Assembly: GCA_905181875.1 (NCBI GenBank)
Contig: CAJIZH010000004.1
Span: 1 to 64,000 of the forward strand
Direction of reading: 5' to 3'
DNA: 64,000 nucleotides
Source: Flavobacteriales bacterium UBA6770
GTDB lineage: Bacteria > Bacteroidota > Bacteroidia > Flavobacteriales_G > Salibacteraceae
Numbering within the stretch: the stretch's first letter is position 1; each line of letters starts with the position of its first letter. Positions 37,896 through 46,573 of the stretch are shown piece by piece. The position numbers and the translations under genes are program-made. The notes under the pieces are model-generated. The model was not told the origin of the DNA, did not search any database, and worked only from the letters and a program-made list of their open reading frames with translations.

Positions 37896-37957
37896 TAGGA
37901 TAAATTTCATCAACCAATTTCACCTGAAATTACGTTCACTCTCCTTAATATTAAGAC

Positions 37958-37987
37958 AAAAAAAAGCCCCGAATTATCGAGGCTTTT
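37958..37987 (-). terminator. Intrinsic terminator of the fasciclin gene
   Basis: Minus-strand stem AAAAGCC-x-CG with CG-x-GGCTTTT followed by T residues, 24 bp after the fasciclin stop. Confidence 0.85.
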
Positions 37988-38010
37988 CTTGTTGTGACAA
38001 TAGGACCTAA

Positions 38011-38523
38011 TTAGTTAGGCATAACGACTGTGTTTATTACATGAATTACACCATTGCTACCCATGACATCTGTAGCAGTAATTTCACTATAACTTCCTTT
38101 TGAATCTTTCAACCAAATTTTACCGTCTTTTTCAATCACGGTTAATTTTTGTCCATTAAGAGCTGTTAATTCAACCGTACCCTCACCGCTCTTCAAAGCA
38201 GCAACAACATCTGAAGCGGCTAGCTTTCCAGATACTACGTGATACTTTAAAATGTTTGCTAATGCTACTTTGTTTTTTGGTTCTAACAAAGAGTTTAGGG
38301 TTGCTGGATCAATTTGAGCAAATGCAGCATTTGTTGGAGCGAAAACTGTGAATGGTCCAGCTCCCTGCAAAGCACTCACCAAATCGGCAGCCTTTAAAGC
38401 TGTTACTAGCGTCGAGAAGTCTTCGTTTCCTACAGCAACATCTACTATAGTTCCTTGTGCACTAACATTTCCAGAGAATGCAACAGACGAAATAAGTGTT
38501 AAAGCAATAATTAATTTTTTCAT
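38011..38523 (-). CDS. Secreted fasciclin-domain protein
   Basis: 170 residues from ATG 38523: signal peptide MKKLIIALTLISSVAFSGNVSAQ, then one FAS1 domain. The FAS1 motifs H1 (FTVFAPTNAAFAQI) and H2 (VMGSNGVIHVINTVVMP) are both present. FAS1 proteins are adhesive or surface-associated. It has its own terminator and divergent upstream DNA. The longer ORF beginning at 38619 lacks a signal peptide and is not preferred. Confidence 0.9.
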   Translation of the reverse strand: MKKLIIALTLISSVAFSGNVSAQGTIVDVAVGNEDFSTLVTALKAADLVSALQGAGPFTVFAPTNAAFAQIDPATLNSLLEPKNKVALANILKYHVVSGKLAASDVVAALKSGEGTVELTALNGQKLTVIEKDGKIWLKDSKGSYSEITATDVMGSNGVIHVINTVVMPN

Positions 38524-38963
38524 AATATTTAAATTTAATTTCTTCGAAAGTAAGACAAACACTTCATTTTTGTTTAATATTTCATCGAAATCATTAAACA
38601 AAAAATCATAAACTTTCAAAATAACAAACTAAAAAATACCTCAATTACTGAATATAATTCACTCCTAATTCGTCAAAATAATAACAACTAGCGTTCAATA
38701 AATCTCAGTAAGCCTGGGTGATTCCAAAGAATTTACAGCTACAAACATCAGCTTAATACTACACACTAACAATTCCTGAAATAAGAAACTATCAATAACA
38801 GCGTTGGAAAACGAAGATGCTTGTCCGTTTATCGCACTAGTGAACTTATCCTTTTTGTATTTCAAGAATATAAGCGGTTAGCGATAGTCAACGTATGCAT
38901 TAAAACGCAATTCTCTTTAGTGTCAAAAAATCCTAGCCTCAACCAATTACAACAACAGTTGTC
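38524..38963. other. Intergenic region between fasciclin and carotenoid genes
   Basis: AT-rich, with no ORF that I can support and no recognisable RNA. It must carry both divergent promoters. No crtB-like coding sequence was found here. Confidence 0.5.
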
Positions 38964-39449
38964 TTGAATTTTGTGAGACTAAAGGAAATTAAAATACACC
39001 AATTTTTACCCTTGTCATTAGACGAAGCTTGGGATTTTTTTTCCAGTCCATATAATCTCGATGAGATTACGCCAGCAGACATGTGTTTTGAGATATTATC
39101 AGATGTAAAAGACAAAAAAATGTACGAAGGAATGGTCATCCAGTACAAAATACGACCGATACTAAACATTCCATTGGACTGGGTAACAGAAATTACTCAT
39201 GTAAAAGAGAAGTCTCATTTCGTTGACGAGCAGCGGTTTGGCCCCTATGCCTTTTGGCATCATGAGCACCACTTTAAGGCAATGGAGGGTGGAGTTAAGA
39301 TAGAAGATATCTTACATTACTCCGCTCCATTGGGTCTTTTAGGAAAAATTGCCGAAGTTCTATACGTCGACAACAAAGTAAAGCAGATATTTGAATACAG
39401 ATATCAAAAACTCAACGAGCTATTTCCCATAAAAGAAAACAAGCAGTAG
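38964..39449 (+). CDS. SRPBCC family protein linked to the carotenoid cluster
   Basis: 161 residues of the START-like fold (LSLDEAWDFFSSPYNLDEIT at the start, then VDEQRFGPYAFWHHEHHF). The start is TTG 38964 or GTG 38973; no ATG is available. Relatives often sit beside crt genes in flavobacteria and may bind hydrophobic pigment precursors, but this is inference. Its 3' end overlaps the beginning of crtI. Confidence 0.75.
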   Translation: MNFVRLKEIKIHQFLPLSLDEAWDFFSSPYNLDEITPADMCFEILSDVKDKKMYEGMVIQYKIRPILNIPLDWVTEITHVKEKSHFVDEQRFGPYAFWHHEHHFKAMEGGVKIEDILHYSAPLGLLGKIAEVLYVDNKVKQIFEYRYQKLNELFPIKENKQ

Positions 39450-40903
39450 TCATAGGAGCTGGCATTGCCGGCATTGCTGCATCTATTCGTTTAAGTAAGA
39501 AAGGATATTCGGTTTCCGTTTTTGAAGGCGCCGATAAACCTGGGGGTAAATTGGACGTTCTTGAGAAGAATGGATTCCGATTTGACAAAGGTCCTTCGCT
39601 ATTTACACTCCCCTATTTGGTAGATGAGTTGTTTACTTTATGTGGTGAAAAAGCTGAGGATCACTTTACATATCAGCAGCTGAAAATCATTACTAATTAT
39701 TTCTGGGAAGATGGAATTTCACTTTCCACTTATGCTAATAAACACAAAACGGCAAAAGAAATAGAAAAAAAATTAGGTGTAAAGCAGCAGGACATGCTGA
39801 CATATTTGGAACACTCAGATAAAATTCATAAACTCACGTCCTCTACTTTTCTCGAAAAAAGTCTTCACAAAACTGCTACCTGGCTCACAAAAGATGTAGT
39901 TAAAACAATCGCTAAAATAGGTTCTCTTGGTCTAAGCGATACCCTTCATAGCTTTAATACAAAGTATTTTTCAGAACCTAAGCTGATTCAATTATTTGAT
40001 CGCTACGCTACCTACAACGGTTCAAACCCTTATCAAACACCAGGAATTATGGCCGTAATTCCTAGCTTGGAATATAGCCAAGGAGCCTTTTTTCCAAATA
40101 AAGGAATGCGCAGTATAGTTGATAGTTTAGTAAGTCTTGCCGAGCGGCAAGGTGTTAAATTCAACTGTAATAGTCTGATAAAAGAAATTGTCTACGATAC
40201 TCAGAGCAAAGTAACTGGTGTAAGAATAAATAATGAATTGATCGAAGCAGATACGGTTGTTTCAAATATGGACGTTCGCCCTACTTTTGAAAAATTACTC
40301 CCAAATATTGCTACTCCAAAACGTATTTTAAAACAAGAGCCCTCATCAAGTGCATTGATTTTTTATTGGGGTGTTAACAGAAATTTTAGCGAATTGGATG
40401 TACACAACATTCTCTTCAGTAATGATTATAAAAAGGAATTTGACGGTCTGTTCGAAAGCAAAAAAATATTTAAAGACCCCACTATTTACATTCATATTAG
40501 CAGTAAGATAAACACCAGTGATGCACCAGAAAATAGTGAGAATTGGTTTGTAATGATTAATGTTCCAAGTGCAACTACAGGCACTGAAGCCATTGATATT
40601 AAGGCTACTAAAAAGCTAATACAACAGAAAATTAATAGGATATTAAACACGAAAATTGAAGAACACATAGTTTGCGAAGAAGTGCTTACTCCAAACGATA
40701 TTGAAACTAAAACATCTTCATACGCAGGTGCTTTATATGGCCCTAGTTCAAATTCAAAAATGGCCGCATTTCTCCGGCAACCAAACTTTTCGAGTATCGT
40801 AAAAGGATTATACTTTTGCGGTGGAAGTGTTCATCCCGGAGGTGGAATTCCACTTTGTTTACTATCAGCAAAAATTGCAACAAGTCTAATACCTGAAGCT
40901 TAG
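39422..40903 (+). CDS. crtI: Phytoene desaturase
   Basis: FAD-dependent desaturase that turns phytoene into lycopene. The N-terminal dinucleotide motif VVIGAGIAGIAASIRLSKKG starts at 39446, well before the first ordinary start codon at 39551. The C-terminus has the CrtI motif GLYFCGGSVHPGGGIPL. The frame is open from about 39419, but no ATG, GTG or TTG exists before the motif; only ATT 39422 is near-cognate. Either a rare start or an indel has removed the start codon. It overlaps the SRPBCC gene by about 28 bp and cruF by 1 bp. Confidence 0.88.
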   Translation: MSHKRKQAVVIGAGIAGIAASIRLSKKGYSVSVFEGADKPGGKLDVLEKNGFRFDKGPSLFTLPYLVDELFTLCGEKAEDHFTYQQLKIITNYFWEDGISLSTYANKHKTAKEIEKKLGVKQQDMLTYLEHSDKIHKLTSSTFLEKSLHKTATWLTKDVVKTIAKIGSLGLSDTLHSFNTKYFSEPKLIQLFDRYATYNGSNPYQTPGIMAVIPSLEYSQGAFFPNKGMRSIVDSLVSLAERQGVKFNCNSLIKEIVYDTQSKVTGVRINNELIEADTVVSNMDVRPTFEKLLPNIATPKRILKQEPSSSALIFYWGVNRNFSELDVHNILFSNDYKKEFDGLFESKKIFKDPTIYIHISSKINTSDAPENSENWFVMINVPSATTGTEAIDIKATKKLIQQKINRILNTKIEEHIVCEEVLTPNDIETKTSSYAGALYGPSSNSKMAAFLRQPNFSSIVKGLYFCGGSVHPGGGIPLCLLSAKIATSLIPEA

Positions 40904-41531
40904 TGTTTTCGAAAATCAAATATTACGTTACTCCAATTCTTATCATCCTTCATACAGTTGGGTTTGTTGGAATAAGCTTCTTTCCTGAGTTGGGTTTGAA
41001 CATCGGTTTCTGAACTGAATCTAATCGTTTCCTTTGCGCTGATATTATTACCTGCTCCCATTCAAGATCTTATGGAAGAAGATTGGAGTAATATTTCTGC
41101 TCGGCATGTCAGTCGAAATTCTGGGAGTAGCGACAGGTTACCCATTTGGGAATTATCATTATGGCGATAGTTTGGGGTCAAAAATCTTTGATGTTCCCGT
41201 AATTATTGGGGTGAATTGGTTTATGTCTGCATACATTTCATACCATTTAGCCAAAAGTTTTATCGGTAATACATACCTAAGAATATTGGTTTCTACTTTA
41301 TTTATGCTGATTCTGGATATATTGTTGGAGCCTATTGCACCAAAACTCGGTTATTGGTATTGGGAAAATGGTGTAATCCCAACATTAAATTATGTGAGTT
41401 GGTCCCTAGTGGGCTTAGCTTGTGTTTACATTATCGATTTAAACAATCAAGAAACGATAAATCGTTCTGCACGCAATCTGTTCTTCATTCAATTGATTTT
41501 CTTTGTACTACTAAATTTGTTTTTGGAATGA
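40903..41531 (+). CDS. cruF: Carotenoid 1,2-hydratase-type protein, CruF-like (frameshifted)
   Basis: Integral membrane protein of the CruF/DUF422 family. Start GTG 40903 overlaps the crtI stop (TAGTG). The N-terminal frame FSKIKYYVTPILIILHTVGF breaks near 40970-40990, and again near 41065-41075. It resumes as VEILGVATGYPFGNYHYGDS and IIGVNWFM, the family signature. The reconstructed length is about 205-210 residues. CruF adds water to the psi end of monocyclic carotenoids, as in saproxanthin and myxol synthesis. Confidence 0.72.
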
Positions 41532-41977
41532 TTTGGCTTTTAATACCTGCAACCTTTTTATTTATGGAATTCATGGCTTGGTTCATGCACAAATATGTCA
41601 TGCATGGTTTTCTATGGTTTTTCCACAAGGATCACCATCAAATCGAACCGGGGTTTTTCGAAAAAAATGATGTTTTCTTTCTAATGTTCGCTATACCAAG
41701 CTGGTTACTTATCATGTTTGGAATGATGGCTGGAAACGACTACCGGCTATATATAGGTCTAGGCATTTTAGCATACGGTATTACTTATTTCTTGATCCAT
41801 GACGTATTAATCCATCAGCGATTTAAGTGGTTTAGAAACACAAAGAACTGGTATGTTAGAGCCATGAGAAAAGGCCATTACGTCCATCATCGTTACAAAA
41901 ACAGAGAAGACGGTGAATGTTTTGGATTGCTATTGGTACCGATGCACTATTTTACTGAAGCATTCAAAAAAAGATAA
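41528..41977 (+). CDS. crtZ: Beta-carotene hydroxylase
   Basis: 149 residues from ATG 41528, which overlaps the cruF stop as ATGA. Histidine clusters of the di-iron hydroxylase are visible: HKYVMH, HKDHH, HDVLIHQR and HYVHH. It has three to four membrane helices. It hydroxylates beta rings to give zeaxanthin-type pigments. Confidence 0.92.
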   Translation: MIWLLIPATFLFMEFMAWFMHKYVMHGFLWFFHKDHHQIEPGFFEKNDVFFLMFAIPSWLLIMFGMMAGNDYRLYIGLGILAYGITYFLIHDVLIHQRFKWFRNTKNWYVRAMRKGHYVHHRYKNREDGECFGLLLVPMHYFTEAFKKR

Positions 41978-42681
41978 TGGAAAGCAATTACCTCTATTTA
42001 TTTATCAATATATTCACCATATCAGGCCCTTTATTACTCAGCTTTGATAAAAAAGTTGCTTTTTACCAAATGCTACCTAAAGCATTTATAGCAGCAGCTA
42101 TTGTCGCTGTTCCTTTTTTGATTTGGGATGAGATTTTTACCCGTGCTGGTTTTTGGGGATTTAATCCTGATTATTTATCAGGGATATATTTTGGTAGTTT
42201 ACCTTTAGAGGAGGTGCTCTTCTTTTTCACCATTCCTATTGCCTGTACATTCATATATGCAGTAATAAATAATTGGTTTCCAACTAATGCTCTAGCAGCA
42301 AAAGAGAAACGCATTACCAGCGGTCTATTCATTTTCCTAATTCCTCTTGTTATTATTCATCATGAATTTTGGTACACCTCAACCACATTTAGTTTGCTTG
42401 CAATTTTCTTGGGTTATTTGAGATGGTATCAAGAAACGCCCTACATGCATTTCATATATCGTGCTTACTTGGTATGCCTTATTCCTTTTTGTATTGTCAA
42501 TGGAATTCTTACGGGTTCTATGATTAACTCACCAGTTGTGTGGTACAACGAAAATGCTTTTACAAGTATTCGACTTGGCACTATACCCTTCGAGGATTTC
42601 ATATATGCATTTCTTCTGATACTAGCCAATATAGTTGTTATAGAACGACTTAGTGAGCGAAAATCAGGGCTCATTCGGTAA
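41977..42681 (+). CDS. crtY: Lycopene cyclase domain protein (CrtYcd-type)
   Basis: 234 residues with seven membrane helices. The repeated PxE motifs expected of the fused heterodimeric cyclase are visible, including IWDEIFTRAGFWGFNPDYLSG and PLEEVLFFFTIP in the first half. A weaker second half includes PFEDFIYAF. It converts lycopene to monocyclic or bicyclic carotene. The start ATG overlaps the crtZ stop (TAATG). This is the last gene of the cluster. Confidence 0.88.
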   Translation: MESNYLYLFINIFTISGPLLLSFDKKVAFYQMLPKAFIAAAIVAVPFLIWDEIFTRAGFWGFNPDYLSGIYFGSLPLEEVLFFFTIPIACTFIYAVINNWFPTNALAAKEKRITSGLFIFLIPLVIIHHEFWYTSTTFSLLAIFLGYLRWYQETPYMHFIYRAYLVCLIPFCIVNGILTGSMINSPVVWYNENAFTSIRLGTIPFEDFIYAFLLILANIVVIERLSERKSGLIR

Positions 42682-42739
42682 ACTCTTCTTGTAACCTCGT
42701 TGTATTATAATGCAAACACATTAGATACTAGCGTAATCA

Positions 42740-42766
42740 ATGTATATACATTTAATGTTTTTACAT
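42740..42766. promoter_or_regulatory. Tandem palindromes upstream of marR (candidate operator)
   Basis: Two ATGT-N4-ACAT sites lie 15 bp apart: ATGTATATACAT (42740-42751, perfect palindrome) and ATGTTTTTACAT (42755-42766). A candidate -7 element TACATTTG (42766-42773) overlaps the second. The start codon of marR is at 42778. Confidence 0.55.
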
Positions 42767-42777
42767 ACATTTGTTGT

Positions 42778-43227
42778 ATGGTTAAAATCGAGGAAGAAAT
42801 CCAGCAAAAAAAGTTTAATAGCCCACAGCATAAAGCTGTTGTTAATTTGCTTTTTACCTATGGAAAAATCAGTACAACCCAACACCATACGTTAAAGCCA
42901 TATGGCCTTAGTGTGCAGCAATTTAACGTGCTACGAATATTGCGCGGCCAGTTTCCAAAACCAGCAACGGTTAAGTTATTGACTGAACGCATGATTGATA
43001 AAATGAGCAACGCCTCGCGTTTGGTCGACAAGTTGCTTACGAAAAATCTTGTAGAACGAAAAGGCTCTAGGTCAGATCGCAGACAAGTCGATATTATAAT
43101 TACAAACAAAGGTTTAAAAACTATTGAAGCCGCCTCATTAGTAATGGAAAACGTTATGAGTTCAATCAATATTTCAAATGATGACGCAGAACAATTAAGC
43201 GTTTTACTCGATAAGATGAGAACGTAG
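42778..43227 (+). CDS. MarR family transcriptional regulator
   Basis: 149 residues from ATG 42778. The winged-helix core includes GLSVQQFNVLRILRG and MSNASRLVDKLLTKNLVERK, then GSRSDRRQVDIIITNKG. It is followed by yceI after 37 bp and lies 96 bp after the crt cluster. The tandem palindromes at its start suggest autorepression, and it may also control yceI. The signal is unknown. Confidence 0.9.
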   Translation: MVKIEEEIQQKKFNSPQHKAVVNLLFTYGKISTTQHHTLKPYGLSVQQFNVLRILRGQFPKPATVKLLTERMIDKMSNASRLVDKLLTKNLVERKGSRSDRRQVDIIITNKGLKTIEAASLVMENVMSSINISNDDAEQLSVLLDKMRT

Positions 43228-43264
43228 AATAATTACAAAAACAAACATTATTAAAACAAATAAA

Positions 43265-43913
43265 ATGAAAGGAATAAAAATTTTCACAAGTCTTGCAGCT
43301 TTATTATTTGCAATGAGTATCTCGATGCACATTATGGCTCAATTGCCGAACATGGGCAGCACTAAAAATGGAGATGCAGAAAAAGTAGCCATAGATAAAA
43401 TGATTATTGATACAAAAGCTTCTTCTGTAAACTGGAAAGCAGAAAAAGTTACTGGAGAGCATGTTGGAACCATTAACATCAAATCAGGTGAATTAGTAAT
43501 TCAAGGTGGTACGCTAAACGGTGGAAATATTGTAATCAATATGACTTCAATAATATGCAATGACATAGACGATGCAGGCACAAATGCTAAGTTAATTGGT
43601 CATTTGAAAAGTGAAGACTTCTTTTCAGTTGAAAAAAATGAAACTGCAACATTTGTGATTTCAAATGTAAAAGTACTTTCCGCTAAAAAGGTTATGATAA
43701 CTGGAAACATGACCATTAAAGGGAATTTCTAATGAACAATCATTTGAAGCTACTACTGGTCTTGTAGGCGGAAAAATGAACATTAGTGGAGCAATGAAAA
43801 TTGACAGAACTAAATATAAAGTAGTATACGGGTCAGGATCAGTTTTCGATGATCTTGGTGATAAAATGATTTATGATGAGTTTACGCTAGACTTTAAATT
43901 GGTGACTAGCTAA
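43265..43913 (+). CDS. YceI family periplasmic lipid-binding protein (frameshifted)
   Basis: Signal peptide MKGIKIFTSLAALLFAMSIS, then a YceI lipocalin-like barrel (TKASSVNWKAEKVTGEHVG, GNIVINMTSI, LIGHLKSEDFF). The frame breaks at about 43724-43730, just after MTIKG. The next frame continues as ISNEQSFEATTGLVGGKM and ends at 43913, giving the usual 215-residue length. YceI proteins bind isoprenoid or amphiphilic lipids. The pairing with a MarR gene is common in Bacteroidota. Confidence 0.82.
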
Positions 43914-43936
43914 ACTTGAAAACTAAAATAAATTCG

Positions 43937-43979
43937 AAAGCCCGATTGGCAGAAATACTGATTGGGCTTTTTTATTTTT
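43937..43979 (+). terminator. Terminator of the marR-yceI unit
   Basis: Stem AAAGCCC (43937-43943) with GGGCTTT (43964-43970), partly extended by GAT/ATT, then a T run. Lies 24 bp after the yceI stop. Confidence 0.85.
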
Positions 43980-44491
43980 CATCTAGCCGTTTAAATTTCA
44001 GCTTTGAATGCTCATTTATCCAACTTTTTACGGCTAATTAAATTGATCTTCTGTTTACAGTCCCTAAGATAAATTATAAAAGAAGAAAGATTACTGACAG
44101 TTCGGTTTAATACGTTCTAACATTTCAGTTTCTGCCTTAAACTCTTAAGTAAAACATGCTTTTATATACATCTTAATTCCTGAAAAAATCTCTGATGGTA
44201 TGTGATTCATTATTTCTAGAAGTCTAGCTAAAAGCTAATCCATAGTTTCTTTGTCTCAAAATAATCTAGATTTCTACATTATAAATAGTTTCGTAATGAC
44301 ACGGATTTTCAAGAGCAAGCTTAACTTCCTTGAGTCTATGACAATCGGATGGTGACGAAGCGGATTAGGATTCACCTCTATGTATTAACTAATCTTTTCC
44401 CCATAAACTTCAAAACAAAGTTGAATCACTGCTTGATTGCTATTTAAACTCAAACCTATTCTTAAGTACCCTTCGTTCAATTTATCACATA
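43980..44491. other. Gene-free stretch before tRNA-Pro
   Basis: About 510 bp, AT-rich, with no ORF of useful length, no recognisable RNA and no clear repeat. I see nothing supportable in it. Confidence 0.5.
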
Positions 44492-44525
44492 AAAAAAGTC
44501 GCTCATAAAATGAACGACTTTTTTT
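44492..44525 (-). terminator. Terminator of tRNA-Pro
   Basis: Minus-strand stem AAAGTCG/CGACTTT with the extension TCAT/ATGA and a T run. Begins directly after the encoded CCA end. Confidence 0.85.
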
Positions 44526-44603
44526 TGGTCGGGGTGGCAGGATTCGAACCTGCGACCTCCGCGTCCCAAACGCGGCGCGATAACCGGGCTACGCTACACC
44601 CCG
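44526..44603 (-). tRNA. tRNA-Pro, anticodon TGG
   Basis: The reverse complement begins CGGGGTGTAGCGTAGCCCGG and has the anticodon arm CGCGTTTGGGACGCG with the loop TTTGGGA. The T arm is GGTTCGAATCC and the acceptor pairs CGGGGTG with CACCCCG. CCA is encoded at 44526-44528. The anticodon TGG reads all proline codons CCN. Confidence 0.95.
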
Positions 44604-44635
44604 AATAAAAGAATTATTAATTTTCTTTCGGGCTG

Positions 44636-44664
44636 CAAAAATACTTTACTTTTTAGAATAACAA
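44636..44664 (-). promoter_or_regulatory. Promoter of tRNA-Pro
   Basis: On the minus strand TTG (44664-44662), 18 bp, then TATTTTTG (44643-44636). This matches the Bacteroidota -33/-7 pattern and places the start about 25 nt before the mature tRNA. Confidence 0.7.
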
Positions 44665-44666
44665 TA

Positions 44667-45524
44667 CTAGTCTAAGGAATTTATTTCTTTTTCTAGCATC
44701 AAAGTTTTCGCTTTCAATGATTCAAACAATTCTTTACCAATATCCCCCCTTGTTTTTACCAAGGATTCAATGTCTGGACGAATGATCTCCAACTTATCCA
44801 TCAACACCATTGGCGTGTCCATTTGATCTTTAGTTTCTTCCAATAAACGAACACAATTGTAAAAACTATACGTCTGATCATATAAGCTCAAAGAAACATT
44901 CTGATATTGTAAATGATCACCACATATTTCATAGCTCAACTTCATACCTTGTATCCATCCCCCTAGAACCATATAACTAACAAGCAAGGCTTTCTCTTCG
45001 GAATACATTTGCTCGGTCGCTTTTAAATAAGCTTTAATTAGCACTGCCGACTTATCAGCATCAGAATTGGGACCATAGAGCATTTTTAACTGATCTTCAT
45101 TAAAAGCATCACGAATGCCTATTTCATCACTAATTCTTAAAACTTCTGTCAAGTAACTATTTGCATATTTATTTTGCTCGTAAGAAGCTGTATAAACAAA
45201 TAAAGCAGCATAACGTCCCATAGCAGAGTGCTTTTTGCCTGGTTGTGTTATGCTGAATAGATTCTAGGCTTACTAAACCCGAATTAAATGGACAATCAGC
45301 AGCATATAATCTTTCGTATAAATTGGCGGCTTGTTCAATACTCTTTCTTACTGAACCTAGTTCATGTGTATTTCGGTTATAATCACCGAAACGGGCTATT
45401 CCTCAATCGATTTATCTATTGGTTTTTCTTGCGATTTCTGCACATCAGCTTTATCCGAACAAGCGAAAATCAATTGTACAACAGCAATAATTAAAAAGGG
45501 CCTAAAAAAATAGTTTTTCAACAT
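44667..45524 (-). CDS. Lipoprotein, paralogue of the divergent gene at 45609 (frameshifted)
   Basis: From ATG 45524 the frame gives a lipoprotein signal peptide ending LIFACSDK, then a break near 45395-45405. IARFGDYNRNTHELGSVRKS continues in a second frame and breaks again near 45222. From MGRYAALFVYTASYEQ to the stop the frame is clean. The reconstructed length is about 280 residues. The middle region aligns with the neighbouring gene (GxYxA...Y, IS-x-x-IG, then a YxxGxW...). Helical; function unknown. Confidence 0.65.
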
Positions 45525-45608
45525 TTCTCAAAGTTTACGCAGGAATATCTATTTAAGCGATATCAAATCAAGATATTATTAAAGCAAATATTTACTTTCG
45601 TTCGTCAA

Positions 45609-46493
45609 ATGAAAAAATTCATCAATTTACTTGTAGTTTTCTCTCTCTCAGTTTTTAGCTTAGGAGTTCTTCTAATCTCATGCGTTGAGTCTGTTGAAGT
45701 ATCCAATCTTAATCAGGAAGATATTGCACAAGAAGCTATTGAAGATTTTGAAAACTATCGACTTAAACTTACGATGTTAGATAGCCATCGTCTTGAATTT
45801 CCTTCACCTGTAGAATTGGCTAAAAATTATAAAAAAACAGGAATCCAATTTATACCAGGCCTAACCAATCCAGCAGCTGATTATGAGCGCTACATTACGA
45901 ATACAAAGAAGTCTTTGAATTTTGGTGTTTACTCTGCTGATCTTAGCTATTGTATTCTTAACAATCAAGGACAGGGTGCATCTGAATATTTTATGGTAAT
46001 TCAGAGTATTAGCAATTCAATTGGTTTGTCTGAAATATTTCGATACGAATTAATCCTCACTAATTTCAACTCTAGTCTTGGCAACAAAGACTCCATGTCA
46101 AGAATAGTTAATGGTATTCAGAAAGACTTGGATAAAACACTTAAAGCAAACGGCACCCAAGACAAAGCAATCCTTTTTTACACCGGAGCTTGGATTGAAA
46201 GTGCTTATATCGCTATTAACGCGAAAAAGAATTTCTCGAATAGCGTAGATACTGGCATGGTGTCTGAAATTACAAGTCAAGTAGAAATGTTGGAGGATAT
46301 TTTAATAGAATTTGATAAAATGGAAGATAAGAACCAAGAAATCATAGATCTACAAAACAAATTATTACAGTTTAAAGAGATGTCTTCGAGCATTCGATTT
46401 AAATCCTTTGGAGACAGCGTAGTACTGAATCTAATGGACCTACAAAAAATCCGAAACAAAGTAGAAGAAATTAGAGCTTACGTAGTGAGTTAA
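45609..46493 (+). CDS. Lipoprotein, paralogue of 44667-45524
   Basis: 294 residues. Signal peptide with lipobox LLISC at about residue 25, then an acidic helical region and a domain with FGVYSADLSYCILNNQGQG, VIQSISNSIGLSEIF and FYTGAWIESAYIA. The last two match spaced residues in the paralogue. Divergent with 84 bp between starts. Function unknown; both would lie on the inner face of the outer membrane or in the periplasm. Confidence 0.65.
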   Translation: MKKFINLLVVFSLSVFSLGVLLISCVESVEVSNLNQEDIAQEAIEDFENYRLKLTMLDSHRLEFPSPVELAKNYKKTGIQFIPGLTNPAADYERYITNTKKSLNFGVYSADLSYCILNNQGQGASEYFMVIQSISNSIGLSEIFRYELILTNFNSSLGNKDSMSRIVNGIQKDLDKTLKANGTQDKAILFYTGAWIESAYIAINAKKNFSNSVDTGMVSEITSQVEMLEDILIEFDKMEDKNQEIIDLQNKLLQFKEMSSSIRFKSFGDSVVLNLMDLQKIRNKVEEIRAYVVS

Positions 46494-46520
46494 TTTCCTT
46501 GTTATAAAGTTTTCTTGCGC

Positions 46521-46550
46521 TTGTTAAAGGACTTTATAATTCTATCTTTG
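46521..46550 (+). promoter_or_regulatory. thrS: Promoter of the thrS operon
   Basis: TTG (46521-46523), exactly 19 bp, then TATCTTTG (46543-46550): the consensus Bacteroidota arrangement. The predicted start lies near 46556, giving an 18-nt leader before ATG 46574. Confidence 0.8.
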
Positions 46551-46573
46551 CCGCCCAAAATTTTTAGAATAAA

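Noticed and set aside
43980..44491. Hidden small RNA before tRNA-Pro
   Set aside because: No promoter, stem or conserved core could be seen beyond the two flanking terminators.
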